Source: Phallusia mammillata | Taxonomy: Eukaryota; Chordata; Ascidiacea; Phlebobranchia; Ascidiidae | DNA: 64,000 nucleotides | Direction of reading: 5' to 3' | Assembly (NCBI GenBank): GCA_003260075.1 | Contig: QLIY01000051.1 | Span: forward strand, 62,001-126,000 | In this document: one piece after another, positions 1 to 15,000 of the stretch | Position numbering within the stretch: the first letter of the stretch is position 1 | How the letters are laid out: each line of letters starts with the position of its first letter | Translations under genes and position numbers: made by a program | Notes under the pieces: generated by a model | What the model saw: the letters and a program-made list of their open reading frames with translations, nothing else | What the model was told of the DNA's origin: nothing | Database searches by the model: none

Positions 1-3000
1 TTTAGTGATACAATGCATTTATATCAACCATAAATGGTTATATACACCTGTCTTGCGTAAAACTACGTTTACAACCCATTTGATTGCTGTTCCAAGCGTG
101 CCGAAATTTTATGGCAAACCCGAAAGTGCAAGCCCGTCCGATAAAGGTCTGCGATATATAAGGTTCCACGCAAAAATTAATACACACCTTGTGCATATGT
201 ACTTTTGTCAACGGAAAGTGAAATTACAGCGCAAATGTAGCGGAATTTGAATTCGCGTTTTTCAAAAACCCCATGCAACCCGAAAAGCCCTACACGACTT
301 CACTTTGTAATATAACATACAATACACGCGAAAAAACCGATTTGGCAAGCTTGTAATATGTCAAAGCTTTGTCTAAAAATGTCTTTATATTAAAAAAAAT
401 GCTTCTTCCATATTTGCTATACAATTGTGATCTTTTGTTTTATGTCTTGCATATTTTTTAGGCGACCTACAACAAAATTAAGGATTCATTAAACTTTTTC
501 AACAAAAACGGTTTCCTCGCACAACTGCATGTGGAAGAAATTATGTTGTCATGCACAACAGTGGCAGATATTTTTACCCTTTCAAACGCGTCCATGCATG
601 CGTACGACAATGACAATGAAAACATCAACGTTGGTTTCCAATTCTAAGCCTACTGCACAAAAACGTACGTCGATTGTGCATCATTCAAAACACAAATGCT
701 GACGTCAGAGTAGGTGAATGCTTACGTATAAAGCTTTTGTTGTATAGGCCCAAAAATACTTGTTTTGCAAAATATAACTGTTTTCGTTTGTGTGGTGAAA
801 ATGTAGAAAACAGTTAAATTTGGAATGGAAGTAATTTACAGAAACAAACCAATATAGAATCCGGTTTATAATTGTAAATAACGGCAAATTGGTATTGGCC
901 ACAAAACAAACTTTTACCCAACAGAAACACTATGAGAGACATACTGGTACAAAACCAGACATCAAATACAAAAAACTTTATTAAATATGTTCTGTTAAAC
1001 TATAAAGTCACATTTGAGAAGCCAGTTTATGTCAGGCCCGAATCAAACCCGTTTGTTTGACAAAACCTAAGCCCAAACCCGGCCCGACTTACAACTCTGA
1101 GGCACATAGAGCAGTGTTAAAGCTGGCAAGACAAGTCTGTAAAGATTTTTTGGTTAAAACGACCAGAAAAACAACGGTTACGGTCCGTTGTACATATAGC
1201 TCGTTTGCACTCCACTTTGGGCAATGATATTTACTGACCACGCAAAACAGGAATCTTGCGTATCGGCACGTTTTTCAGTCTGGTATATCGATGGCTGAGT
1301 AAATGAAAGGTTAGACATCACTCAACCAACGTTCAATTTGATTGCTGTGTCTGTGAGCAAATATAACCCTTTGTTGCGTAGTAATTATGACGTCAATCGA
1401 CGTTAGGGTGGGCGATTTTTCTCAGAATTATTTCAGTAAACGAACCCAAAATGCGTTGAATACTGTGAATTAAACTCAGTTGATTACCAGGAAAACATAT
1501 TTGCGAATAAAACACAAACATGGTTTTAAATCCGACTGCATATTTGATTTTGCTAACTTACACCTTACTTTGTAAATATTTTTAAAGTAATAGTTTCGTT
1601 TTGACAATCATTACCCAGACCACAAAAGAGTAGGGGGGGGGGGTGGTTTTAAATCCGACTGCATATTTGATTTTGCTAACTAAGACCTTACTTTGTAAAT
1701 ATTTAAGTAATAGTTTCGTTTTGACAATCATTACCCAGACCACAAAAGAGTACCCCGTTAAAACATTTATTCCTAAGCTGGTATTTAGAACCATAGTTGA
1801 AAGTGGGATAGGGCTCTCGTTTGGTTTCGGAATTACGTTTATAAAACAAATTTAACTTTACACCCCTTTTCTGTGAAAACTTATGATTCCACGAATAAGC
1901 TGTTGCGTTATCAGTTGAACTGTATGAATTCCACCTACCAGTGAAGCTATGCCCTGATCGAGAAGTTTGGACGCTTGTGCTTTTACGTCGTCTTTCGCAC
2001 GTAGAATAAACAGCCGGTCATTCTCTATCACCTCGATTCCACTCAAGTCAATTCCTTGCGAAAGGTAATCTGAATACAAAGATAAGCTGTAAGATTTTAA
2101 GACTAGAACCTACAGGCGTCCAAAAAACATTCCCGCTTTCCACGGTTGATAATAACAAGTAATGTACTTTCTTTGCACTAAAGCTGTCTAGCAAGTTTGT
2201 CGACTTTGAAATCAACTTCATGGGGTACTGGGTTTATTATTAACTGAAATTCGAGGAATGGTTAAAAGTTTTCCTTAATCAAAGCATTGGGCCAACAACG
2301 GTGTGAGATAGTAGGAATTGAAAATCGCTTCAAAACACGAAAACACCCGGGATCAGCCCCGAAGCGTCTATCTATGCAGACCAGCGATCGCGGCACACTC
2401 ATAGAAAATCACAGTACGCCAGGCCCATGAATGCGCCATACCGAATCAGTCAGTCATGAATTTATGTTCATCTTAACTGATACTGGTCATGCTTGCCATC
2501 CCCTCATACGAAGCTGACATGTGCAACATACGAGGCAGGCAACGGTGCTTGTGATTTAACTTTCGGCAGATTCTCGACTGAGCCTGTGTAGTTCAGTTGG
2601 TAGAGCGCGAGTCCCGTAAAGAATCCTGTCGTGGGTTCGAATCCCACCGCAGGCCAGATTTTTCTAGCCTACGCCATGCCATATGGTGGTGCTTGGTGAC
2701 CGGCTGATTCGGTATGGCGCGTTCAATGGGCCTGGCGTACTGCGATTGACGAAAATACTTCTGTAGTGTTTGGGTATACAATAGACAATTTTGTGTTGCG
2801 AAACATGACAACGAAAATACAAACCAACGAGGCCAGGACAACAAATAACGAGACAAATTTATGTGTGGAAATATATGTCCAATGAGGACATGTCGTAATT
2901 TGTTCAATGACGTCAGGAGTCAACAGTTGCACCATAATACTGAATTGTGACGCCATATAAATTTAACGGAAACGGGCAATTGTTAGTATTTTAGGTAGTA

Positions 3001-6000
3001 TAGTCTCGTTTATGGACGGCAATACGACTGTTCAAGAAGTCGCACATTTTGTGAAAATTGTTCTTAAAGTTTAAGTTTTTCGCGTAAGGATTTTACATCA
3101 GATGTTCCACCACCACGAACTTTTATATGTGCACCAGAAGAAACATATCGTTTGGACATTTTATGATACAAGACAGTGGCGAAAAGGCATTTCCTACGGG
3201 GTTTGTTCAAAGCATGGTTTTGATATAGAAGCAAGGAGGAAGCGCTTGTGTGTTAACTCGTAAACCTTTTATTGCGTAGAAACTTCTGAGAAGCAAATAT
3301 ATGAGACTTGTCCAATAACTTTGCTTGCGTACAATGTTCAACCTGAACCGAAGCCTATCGCCTCCACACGCTCTCATACCATGTTTTGTGTAAAAAAAAT
3401 ACGGCGTGAAAAACAACATGAAATAATATTATTATTATTCGAAATTTCGTTGAGGCGATTTGATTTCTCAGTTTTTGAAGCAGAAAAAGGGCATTTTTCA
3501 CCTTTTTAGCAGTTAATCCTTGTTTTTAGAGTAAAACATGCAAAAAATCAACTTGAATCCTAGAGCATTCTGTGCCATTAAGTATTACCGAGCAAGTTCA
3601 TGAAAAACGTTAAGTCGTTCGTCCTTACGATTTTAATATATATATATATATGTGTGTGTATATATTTATATAAATTTCTCTTTGAAAGGATCATCAGTTC
3701 AAATATAATCTTAAGGCTCATTAGTCTTCATCCACCAAGCAACAGGCAGGGTACAAGGATTATTACCACACAAGTCGTAAAATAAAGCTTTTGGGTTATT
3801 AATTTCGAAAACCTGCACGAAACAGGTTTTACTAAGTATTCTAGAAACCAGGAGCAGATTAGTTTGTTTGTACAAGTCTGATAATCAGGCACATAGAACA
3901 GGGGCCTACTGAAGAAGATTAATGTGTAAACTGTAAAATATTGCAGTCACATTGTACAAAGACCTGTTTACCAATTTGCAAAACCTTTGAAAACGAGAAG
4001 CACGTCGTTTGGTAGCGAAATGTGGTGGAAAAGTTTTTGAGTCCAGTATTTTAAATCATTCTTATGTCATTTTTGCCATTTTTGCACAAAATATTGCATT
4101 TTTGTAACTTTTTTCGTCTGAATCATCAGTTTATCAATCAAAATCAAATAGACGTGTACGTGGCCAAAAATAGAGGTAATTTTTACATATGTTTAAACCG
4201 TTTAAATAGGACTATAACTTGATCGGAGCCTCTGAAATTTACCACACAATGTTTATAGTTAAAGCACAACTTCATAAACACATTGTTTGCAAAAAATGAT
4301 ACAAAAAGAATTGCATAGTATATCTTAACAGCAATAGCTGCACGAACAAACTGGTATATTGGTTTGGTTATTAGACTCAGCAAAATTTTCGTTGTTGCTG
4401 AAAACAGCTTTTAAAATGAAAACACAATTTTTTTAGCAACAGTATTGTTAGGAAACCATGTTAGGTCCTTTCGCTAAAATCAATTATTTTTTGATTAGGG
4501 CTTAAATTCAAGTACAAAATTCTTAAGAAGGATATGATTGACGTGATTGGATTTTTGTGTACGTGATTATTTATTAACAAAAACATCTGAGGATGACAAA
4601 CAAGGCCCAGATTTAAAGATTTATCGATTGAGATGTAAGCTAATTGTGAATATGCTGGTCTATGGTTAGGACAGTCTTAAACTTAGACTAAGATAACCCA
4701 ATTAGAGTGCGACCCGCGGACGGTTCTAAATTTACCAAACCTTTTAGTTCTTTTTAACGTGTGTCTAGCGATGGTTTGAGCAGGCCTTTTAATCAAGTTA
4801 AATTTAATATTTGAGTTGCATATCCCTCGTTCTCATTTCATTTTTCAATGAGTCTCACATAAGACTGTTGCCAGATAAAGACAGTGTGTGTTACAATACA
4901 AAGCCATACCAAAAAGAAAGCACATTTTCGGGGCGACTTACAAAAAATGGCCAAAGTTTTCAACAAACTTCCAAATTTTGTTTCTGTTGTCTGTTGAACA
5001 TTTTGTTAAACGTTAAAATCAACAAGCAATGTGACTGTAACGTTCAAGAAAAATTTCAAGTTGGCAGTTTGGTCGGCCTTTTTTTAATTTTTAAATGGTT
5101 AAACAAAACCGATTAAAGCAGGGGTGGCAACCTGCGGCCCATTGATTGAAGTTGTGCGGCCCGCAGAGACACTGGGATTTCAAATGTACTGGCAAAAGAG
5201 ACCAATTATTATATTTTTTGAGCAGATTAGTTCGCCCGGTGCTATTTTTCTGCGACCTGACAATATGCTGCTAGAATCAAATGCGAATTTTACTTGTAAT
5301 AAGGCATTTTTGGCACACAACGAAGCAAAATCACATTTGTGTGATATAAAGGTGCGGCCCGGGATGTAATCGCAATTGTATTTGGCCCCACAGTGACAAA
5401 GGTTGCCCACCCCTAGATTAAAGCGTATAAAACCAACATAAAGACAGCAAGGAAAAAGGCGCTTAAAATAGGTAAAAGTCACGGTTGTCAAAAGAAATCT
5501 CGTAAGAACACGCTTCAGCTGTGCAAAATTGGACATAGTAAACATAATTAAACATGGAGTTTCTATGTTAATCAGAAACACACCAGGACGTATGCGTTAA
5601 CTGGTGCGTTACGATACAGAGCATTTTTTCCCTAAACGAACCTTCGACAAACCGCAGCACAGATGCCAAGCGAAAAAGGGAAGCAGCGACCAACACTTGG
5701 GATAAGAAAACCTTTTTCACACGCACAGGTTTTTAGTTCGCTAGACGCGCTGGGCCAAGGCGCTGTCAGAAGGAAAGAGCTTGCGAATTGAGGCGAGTCC
5801 ATGACAAATCTGCAGGTCATGTTACGATTATTTTTCAAAAAATGTAAGCGATACTAAACAAACAGCCAGAAAGGTGAGTAGGAATTGTAAACTATATATT
5901 CTCAAGAACTAATAATCGAGGCATGTAACTTTGACGGTTTCTTGAATCAACACAACGTTAAAAAGTATAATGTACATTTAGGTATACAATTTTTACGTGA

Positions 6001-9000
6001 ACTAGATACTAGTTGAATGTTGTATAGGGATAACAATTCTGTTTAAACTATCTGATTGCAAACTATTATAAAAAACGAAAATTATGCAGCAAAATGAACA
6101 GAATTGTTATGTTGTCCGAGAAATACTTTTAGTGAGTCGTTTCAGAGTTGCCTGCACGAAGCTAGCTCGCAACCCGCTTATAAGATCCGGTTTTAAAACA
6201 ATCTTGTTTCATTGTATAGAAAATGTTTACGTAACCTGTAGAAAATTGCATCTTAATTTTAATAAACGGCCAATTTGCAAGCAATTTCTGCATACCGAAG
6301 CTTTCTGGTACTTCATTCAAGTTGATTATGACGTAACATAGCGCAAGTAAACTGGTAAATGCTGCGATTCCGAATGCACTATGTCACCAAGTGCAACAAT
6401 TGTATAAAAAATGTTTCAAAAAGCATTAGAATTTGGATGCACATTTATAGTTTTTTAAAATTTGGTATACTAGTGGTTATTATACAAAGTAGTTTTACAA
6501 ATTACACGTAAGTACTGGAACACAATCGAGCTCAAAAATTGAATATGACTTTTTGGAGGGTAAAGTAAATTTAAAAATAAAAGCCACCATTCCCTTAATT
6601 AACACATCAGAAGTAAATGCTTCAGGTCGGGCAGACTGCGGTTTTGCGGCAACACATCTGTTCCGCTTATAACGTCGATAAATTCAGCTCGCTAAGAAGG
6701 TCTCAAGTCTCCAGGCAGGTCAGCTAACGTAAAAGCACTTGCGTATATTTGCTAAGTACCAATATTTGTCTAGAATTGAGCAAGGTTCCACGGTTTTGCG
6801 CTTAAGCGACGGCCGGACGTTGTTTATGATTCCAGTGACTATATAGACTGCCTATTTTAAAGATGATTGATAACCGGTGTTATAGAGATATTGCGACACT
6901 GATATGATTGACATGATGAGTGGCTTTTTAAACAACTTCGCGGGCTCGGGTTCAATAATTTAACCGAGCTTTGTACAGTAAACTTTGAACTGTTAACCAT
7001 GAATGCAAAAGGCCTAGATTTTGAAAAAGTCGCATGAAAGTTTGATCAATTAGAAAAAAAGTGTTATACAATAATAAGGTGACAAAAATTGATTGGTTTT
7101 TATTAAGCGTAGATTTCGTAGATGATTAGAATGTTGGCTAACTTTGCAAAATTGGTTGAAACAAGTCAGTTATGTTATTGATTATGTTTTCAGTAAATGT
7201 TTTGCACTTTTATTAGTTTTTAATTTTTACTGACAAATAAAACAAACTTTGAGGAGCAAAAGTTATTTTTTTCTGAGAAATTCCTATGCAACACAAGACT
7301 AACAAAGAACGAAGCTTTTGTTAGGAGCTGATGGGTTTTAATATGTCTATAGAAAAGCTACTAATTATTAAATGCCAAGAAGCTTACGTTAAATATCATT
7401 ATGACATGTAATTCTTTACCTAATAGTTTTAGTGAATGCCCAACATATAGTTAAGACATTTATATTAGTTCATAAGCAGTATTTAAAGTGATTAACACAC
7501 TGCTATTAGAAAGGGTACTTATATTGAAGAAAATTTTAATAATATGTTGCAACTGGTATAACTCGATGAAATAAACAGTGATTGCTGAAGGTTAACAAAA
7601 CACAATAAAATTTCTGTTTTCGGAGGCAATCATTGTTACCTATAACGAGGGTTTATGTCGCAAACTTTGGAAGTTCCGTGTACTCAGGCTGCGTTCTTGC
7701 CCAGGGTCACTGCGTTAGTGATCGACAAGCGCTATAAATTTGGTTTGTTTGTCAGATCAGGAACTTTAGGTTGTTGAAAGCGCCTTGCGGCCAAAAGAGA
7801 CGGAAGACCATAATAAGCCACTATATTAACCACAGTGGTTTTAGTGAGGAAAACGACAATAAAACTGTCTGTGTGCATGCAAACGGATTGTTTAGAAATA
7901 TGATAATATATGTTGGTAGGATACTGAGTTGGTAAGTTCTGTGTGGCACCTTGAACAGGCCTGACATGATTTCACATAGCGCGTAGTTGTTCTTTATGAC
8001 ATTTGCAAACAAATTCGCCGCTTAACGCATACACTTTGCCTTGAAGCTGGTTTATACATGTAAGCTTTCGTTTGTTTCAAACAGGAAATCTAAATACGTT
8101 TTGTACTAAACTAGCAGTAAAAATCTCTGTTTGTGGGAATAGATTTTAATGGGTCGGTTCTGAAAACAGATAACCGTATTACAAATTTATTTTATATATA
8201 TATATATATCAGATCAATATAACAACGGTACCACCGATGCTATTTTAAACGGAATGCATTAGGAGAAATGCACTTATCTGGTTTTAAATAGCACATCGTT
8301 TTGATGTTCAATGTCACGATATAGGTAAGCTAATGTATAATAGTTGATTGCAGCTTTTATGCGATTATTCAAAATCCTTAACTTTGGCTCTAAACCAATT
8401 CAATCTAAACAAATAATTAATTATGCGATTAACCAAATTATTCTGCGAATGCATAAAAAATCGTTATGTATTTTTTTATATATTATATTTGATCCATAGC
8501 TTTAGCAGAACGGGGTTCAATTAAGATTGGGTACCAATTAACATTCGACCGGACTTAAATCTAGGTGTTTTTGCAACAAAATTAATCATCGCAAAACACC
8601 GTCGGGACAGCAATCTGGAAAAACAAACACAATCGATTGGCAAGGCGACAGAGCGGTCTCCCTAGCAATTACAGGCGCTGGATAAAAGCGCCGGTTATTA
8701 ATCGCCTCGGCAAGCGACAAATCGATTCAATATCGAACCCGTAAGTCACGTGACCACGCGGAAGACCAGCGACTGGTGGGTTAATGCGCTTGGGGGATTA
8801 GCGATTACAGTCAAACGAGCAGCGCGGTGTTTGTTAAATTTTGGCAACAGTTCTTGGTTATAGTTGTGTATCGCTTTCTTAAGCGCTGGGAATGACCACC
8901 TTTAGGTGTGAGTACTGAGGCGTGACGGTAAAAACAAGTCAAGGAAATAAGAACATTCGTGTTACTGAGATTGTTCAGTGAACAGTAAAGACTTCTAAAG

Positions 9001-12000
9001 TTGATAGACGAAGGATAAAAAAACCTATAGTCTTCGTGTTAACATACGACACTTCATGAGGAAATGCAAATAAAATAGATACAGACCAATTCTTATGTGT
9101 TTGGTATACAGTTGGATTATGAGAGTACTGCAATTTAATGCACAGCTAAAATGTGACGATGTATGAAATTATGTTTAAAATTTAAAGAGGACAAGGCCGT
9201 GTAAGTAAAAACTGCGTCGAAACAATATGAAGAAAAACTTTCAGGTCGTCTGAAACAATTTTATAGGACAATATTCGGCGATAAACAAGAAACTTGCTTG
9301 AATGTTGACTAAGAAACGCGATTTTGCTGTTTTACGAGCCGAGTCAGCGGTTTAGTGCCACAAAGCGTTTGGAGTAGAGGGAGGTGTAACAACGTTATAT
9401 GTGGTATAGAGTTCTAGAGTAATGTCTAAAATATCAAACATTTTTGTGGTCTTGCGTACGAGTTCATGTTCCAAGATCTTGCAAATTCGGGGACAAAACT
9501 TGTACGACAGCATGAATATCAATAAGCTTGTACGCAGTGTGCACGTTGCACTTTTATGGCTCTGATAAAAATTTTTATTAGACCCCAAAAAGTTACAGAC
9601 ATGTACAATTCTGTGGCAGTTATGTTTAGTTCATTCGTGTACAAATAAGTGCGAAAGCTACATAACACGAGGAGTGAGAAGGCAAAAGGTTGCAGATTGT
9701 CAAGTATAAAAGAAAATACCGTAGAGTATAATGGGCGTAAATTGTCGGGTTAGAATCAAAACCACCCCTACTTGCGAGAATACATCGGCACTACTTTCCA
9801 AGTTTGAAAGGAAAACATGACTACTCGGCAAAAATGAGAGTAAAACGCCAGTACTCGCCAAGTTTTGTACGCCAGCTGCCACTATACGCCGAGTTTAACT
9901 ACTACTCGGCGAGTATAGAAGTAAATCGCCACTACCATGAGTTGAGTTTAAAGGCAAAACATGACTACCCGGCAAGTATAGGATTGAAACGCCAGAACAA
10001 GTTTGAAGGAAAGCTGCCACTACTAGCCAAATGTAAAAACACAACATGACAATTCGCTGTGTATAATCGTGAAAGATTAGCAATTGTCAAGCATAATAAA
10101 ACGCCACTACACGTCGAGTCAAAAAACAAACAAACTGAGAATCGCAACAGACTACCCATAGTCGTAATTATATCTGTTAATTTTTCCTTTTTTTACAGAC
10201 TCCTTTAACACAACAGGGTCGGTTAATAACTGCAAAAAAACGTCCTACACTATGTTGCAATCACGTTGATCAAAAACACGCCACCAATTCCCAAAACGAT
10301 GGAATTTATGCGGGTTTTCTGCAAAGACTGTGCCCCAAACGGCACCACAGGGTTTAGGGGCGCCCCCAGTGTAGAGCCACAGCCACCTATTATGGAACAT
10401 TCCACCCAAGGGGTCAATCAACTACGTATCTACGAGGGCGTTCCCCTGGCGTTGCTTGCACTCGAAGCTGTTTCGGGTCTGGCTTGCAACCTTGTCACCC
10501 TGATGTTGTACTTGCGGAAAAGGACTTTGTTGAACAACGCCGGGAATTTATTCACAGTAAGTTTAGTTTTTGATGTTTTGAACGATATGTGATATACAAT
10601 GGAACACAATACACGGATCTGTTCATATGCTTAATGACGAATAGAACGGCCCAAATAGAATTAAAATACCACATACTTTGTTATTGAAACGTTTCGACAA
10701 ATGCTCATGCCGTTATCAGTGCTATAAGTGGTCGTATATCAGTTGTGTGATTTACAGTCTTGACCTTAGGTTTGCAGACCTCTTTTTGTCGCAGCAAAAA
10801 ACACACGAAACAAACGGTTTGGGTAGTATTACCTTGTTTTAATATATTTAGGGCTTAAAAATCATTTACCACAGGTTCGAATAAAAACTTTTCGGGGACG
10901 TGAGAGATATGAACTTAGTTTTTCGCAACACAAATACTGATTATGTTAATAAATTCTGTTATTTATGGTAGTTTATCGATCAATATACAATAATAACCAG
11001 TCATCTACTTAATGTTGACCTTTATGCATGGGCTTGCAAAAGTATTTTACAACAGGTTACATACACGATTTCCGCTACGTTTATCTGTTTTAACGCCCTA
11101 TGCTTCAGCTACATTGGTGTCCTAATTTGACTTGGTAAATTCACCTAATTAGGTTTTACCAAAACCCAGGGAAGTTTCAGACTTAATCCGTCCATATCTG
11201 TTATTCGCATTTCCCCCACGAAGAGGAAGCGCATTAGGTTTTGCCACTCGATCAATAGGTCTAGGAAACTCGGAAGTTTACAGACGTAATTAAGGAGCAA
11301 AGATCAATTGACTAAACCATTGGTTCTAAAACGGGAGGAACTTCGCTCACTATGAGAAAAATTTTAATTCCTGAGAGAAAATCTGTTAAAAAAAAATTAT
11401 AGGCAAACCTTACGTTTTGTTATTTGTGTATTTAAAACAAAAATAGGTTAATTGAGATTGGAATTTTGTCTACACTTTGAATGCATGAACGAACACACTG
11501 CTTTAGCGGCACTGACGCTATAAGATTGTGTGTTTAGTCCTCAAAAGTCAATTGTTCTTCACAGTTATAGCTATTTCCACCACAAAGCCTATTCTATTGT
11601 AGTTTTTAATCCTAATTACTCCCCTTGTGGGTTTTGTTGGGTATTGCTAATTTGTGAAGAAAAACGCAAAACTTGAACAAAAACAATAAAACCTTCTTTA
11701 CAAACCCCCCAAATTTCACCAATAATGATACAAAAAATGTCAATAGCCAAACGTAACTCATTTTTCTGAAGGTTTGCGTCACATATGACGTCACATACGT
11801 AGGCGTCTGTCAATCCAATGCGTCATGGGGCAAAATCAACTAAGGTTCTGCAACAAAAATTCAATTGCTTTGTACTTGAATTTCGATGATCTGAGTTTAA
11901 CATAAGATCAAGGATTTTATTTCCATTCCTCAGTTGTTTTTCTTGTTTGTAAAATAGTGGACTAAGCAAGTACAATTAAATCCCTGCAGAAAATCCCAAA

Positions 12001-15000
12001 TTTCCCTCGGGAAATTGAGATTTCAGGTCACAAGTTTATATTCAATAAAATGGCTGAACCGAGGTGAAAACCACGTGAACGAATAGTTTCTTTTAAATCC
12101 CTTTGTTTGTTTTCCTAAAACCCGTAAAAGATGGAAGTAGACGAGCTCAAGAAACCTCTGCGGAAAATCTCAATTTCCCAAAGGAAATTGGAACTCCTGT
12201 TCGATTAAATTTCTGGAAATTTAGTAGATATCCTTGCTCGAAGCAGTGAATGTATGTACCAAACAAGCGTGGTTCAGCTGACTGACATAACGTTTTTTTT
12301 TTAAATCCCCTTCTAGGAACATTAAAAAGAGCTTCATTGATCATCAGGGATTCCCGTACCAAACCCGTATAATATCAAAACAAGACGGGCATAGGGATTA
12401 TTATGAATAAAACTTTAAAATAAATAACACGCAGTGTTTTAGGCAGTTGTGCTTTCATCAAACTACTAAAGTCCGTGTCTAGCGTTCCAACAGAATTCTT
12501 TTTTCAAACTTTTTTTTGCATTTGCACATAAAACACATGCATTACATGTTGTAACTTTTTGTGTTCGCAGGTCAACTTAGCAGTGGTGGACCTTCTCCTT
12601 TGCGGCGTCGCTATTCCTGTAACCATAGCAACGCAACTGCTGCCTCTAAGCACTGGAAAGCACCTAAACAATTTATGTTTTGCTGACCGAAGCATTCTAC
12701 TATTTCTGGCAATTGCAAGTGCCACCGGAACGGCACTTTTAGCCTTGGATCGTGGTGACATCAGCCTGCGACCATCAAAGAGGTTTTTCGTCAAACGAAG
12801 ACCACAAGTTGCTATTTGGATGATGTGGTTGCTTTGCTTGTCCACAACAATAGTACCATTGCTGTCAATGTTGAAATATGATGGGGTTTACAAGCAAAAT
12901 GAAGGCCTAAAGAATATATCCTTGTCCTCATTGTCTGGGGAAAGCTTAAAAAGGATTGGAGACATTAAGGAAGTGACTTGTACAGCAGATTGTTGGAAGA
13001 ATTTGTGCCAACTAAATAAACTGGATTTGTCTCTACAAGTCGGTTTTCAAGTGACGATTTTTCTTGTGGCCGCCGTGCTCGTTATAACCGTGTACCTGAA
13101 GATTCTGCGTTCAGTTCACCAACGGAATTACAGGTAACTGAAAGTTTTTTTCTGAATCGTTAAAACTTATACCACATTGTTAACCAAGGGTAAAACAATT
13201 GGTGAACAACAGGATAATCCCAGCCATTACGTTATACTCTAAGTCTAATCTTACATACATCCATAATTCGCTAAATTTTAACATATGCCAGAAAGTTCTA
13301 AGGACATCTGACAAACCCTTAATACAGGTTCGTCAAACCTAAATTAGAAAAGCAAGGGAAGGAAAACAAAATATTCTTAGTTATTTAGGGGGGGGGATCC
13401 AAAGAATGCCAAATCCGAAGTAAATTGCCTCACGGGTTTTCAACACTATACAACTACTACATGTCAGAAAAACTTAAGATTTTACGTAAACGTTGCGTTG
13501 ATATGCAGCTACAGTGTTCATGTCCAAACTATTAAAATGCTGGCTAAAAACCATTCGACTGCACATACAAAAGTCACATTTAACCTTGTTTAAGGAAACC
13601 AAATAAACCTTTTTACGCATCAGGAGGCGAAATCTAAGCCGCTTTAATGGCAAGAAAGTACAAAAGTGGTTCCAGTGCCAACATAGGACAAGCTTGACTG
13701 AAGACAATCCTAAAATAAAATCGTTGAGCAAAAGGCTGCTTAAATTTATCTCTTGCCCCTTTAAAGTGCTGCGTAATAGCATTGTAAAGCAAGATTTAGG
13801 CTACTGAAAATTTATGGCATGGATATTGAAATAAGGTTTACACACAACTGCAGTAGAAATTGTAGTTAGTAAATATCTTTTTTACGCACGTTTCAACAAA
13901 CGTTGTAACGAGCAAAGCTGCAAATGTAATAAAGGCGCAAGAATAATCGTTTCAAAAAATAATTTTTAGAAAAGTTTTAACAAACGCAGTTGTTTCATCT
14001 TTCATGTAAAGAGAATTTAAGATTAGTCAATCTATTTAAGAGTTATGTGATTCAGTATTGTTTTGCGTGATCATTACATTATCAGTTCGTTAGAGCGGGT
14101 TCCCCTAACTACCTTTTTAAGCAGAGCTGTGAGAAGCCCTTGTGTATAATTATACAATCCTAACCGTAAAGATCATAAAATTGAAAGAAAAACATAGAAA
14201 TATAATTTACCCCTTTAAACATAGCACCTCCATATTTTCCATCCGATGAAGTTAACGCAGCGGATTGATTTAAAAGTCAAAAATTCCAACTTAAAACAGT
14301 GAAGAAAAATTGTCACGCAATTATTATGTCACGGTCTACGAAATGCTGAGTGATTCGCATGAAAGGCAAATTAAACATTTACGACGTCATTCCAAATGCT
14401 AGTACGCAGATTTTGTTCATTCAAATTATCCACATCTGAAATTTGACGCTATGGCCTTTGTCGTACAGCCAGTCGGCAATGTAAAAAGAAAAATCACCAT
14501 GTTTTAATGGTTTTTCGCCGTTAGGAAAACCTACTGAATTATTTATAAGCAAGGAGGTTGTACCAGACAGCATTTTTCTCCAACTGGGAGCAAACATTGC
14601 GATTACTGGGACAATTTGAATACTGCCGTAACTTATCTTAAATTCAGTGACTTTTTCTTGCTATAAACGCATTTGCCCTGTGTGACTGTCATTTTTTTTA
14701 TCCGTTTGCATTGAATGGGAAGAAAATTAATTTGTGGCTGTTTGTGAAAATGCAGATTAATAATGGTTGAAACATTCTGTTTTAATAGACTATAAAAATA
14801 CATCCAAAAGCAACAACCAACCTATGAAAACTCAAAACACAAAACAATTGCTCACCGAACGTTTTAGAAACAATTTAAGTTTTCACAAGGAAATACAGGG
14901 ACCAAAAAATAACTTTTTTAAAAGGCGAAAAACATTAAACACGTCAATCAAAATACAATGGACAAAATATAGTTGAATTCTATGCAAGTTGCGCAAATTT

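Larger units (their letters stand above)
2747..9659. other. COG5 intron 5, non-coding
   Basis: Apart from the hAT-like element (5111-5423) and simple repeats I see no supported gene. A GC-richer stretch at about 8620-8830, with CAATCGATTGG and CACGTGACC, could be regulatory. Confidence 0.5.

Noticed and set aside
2593-2956. Minus-strand frames of 77-104 codons
   Set aside because: They run through the inverted repeat and tRNA-like sequence and have no splice or composition support.
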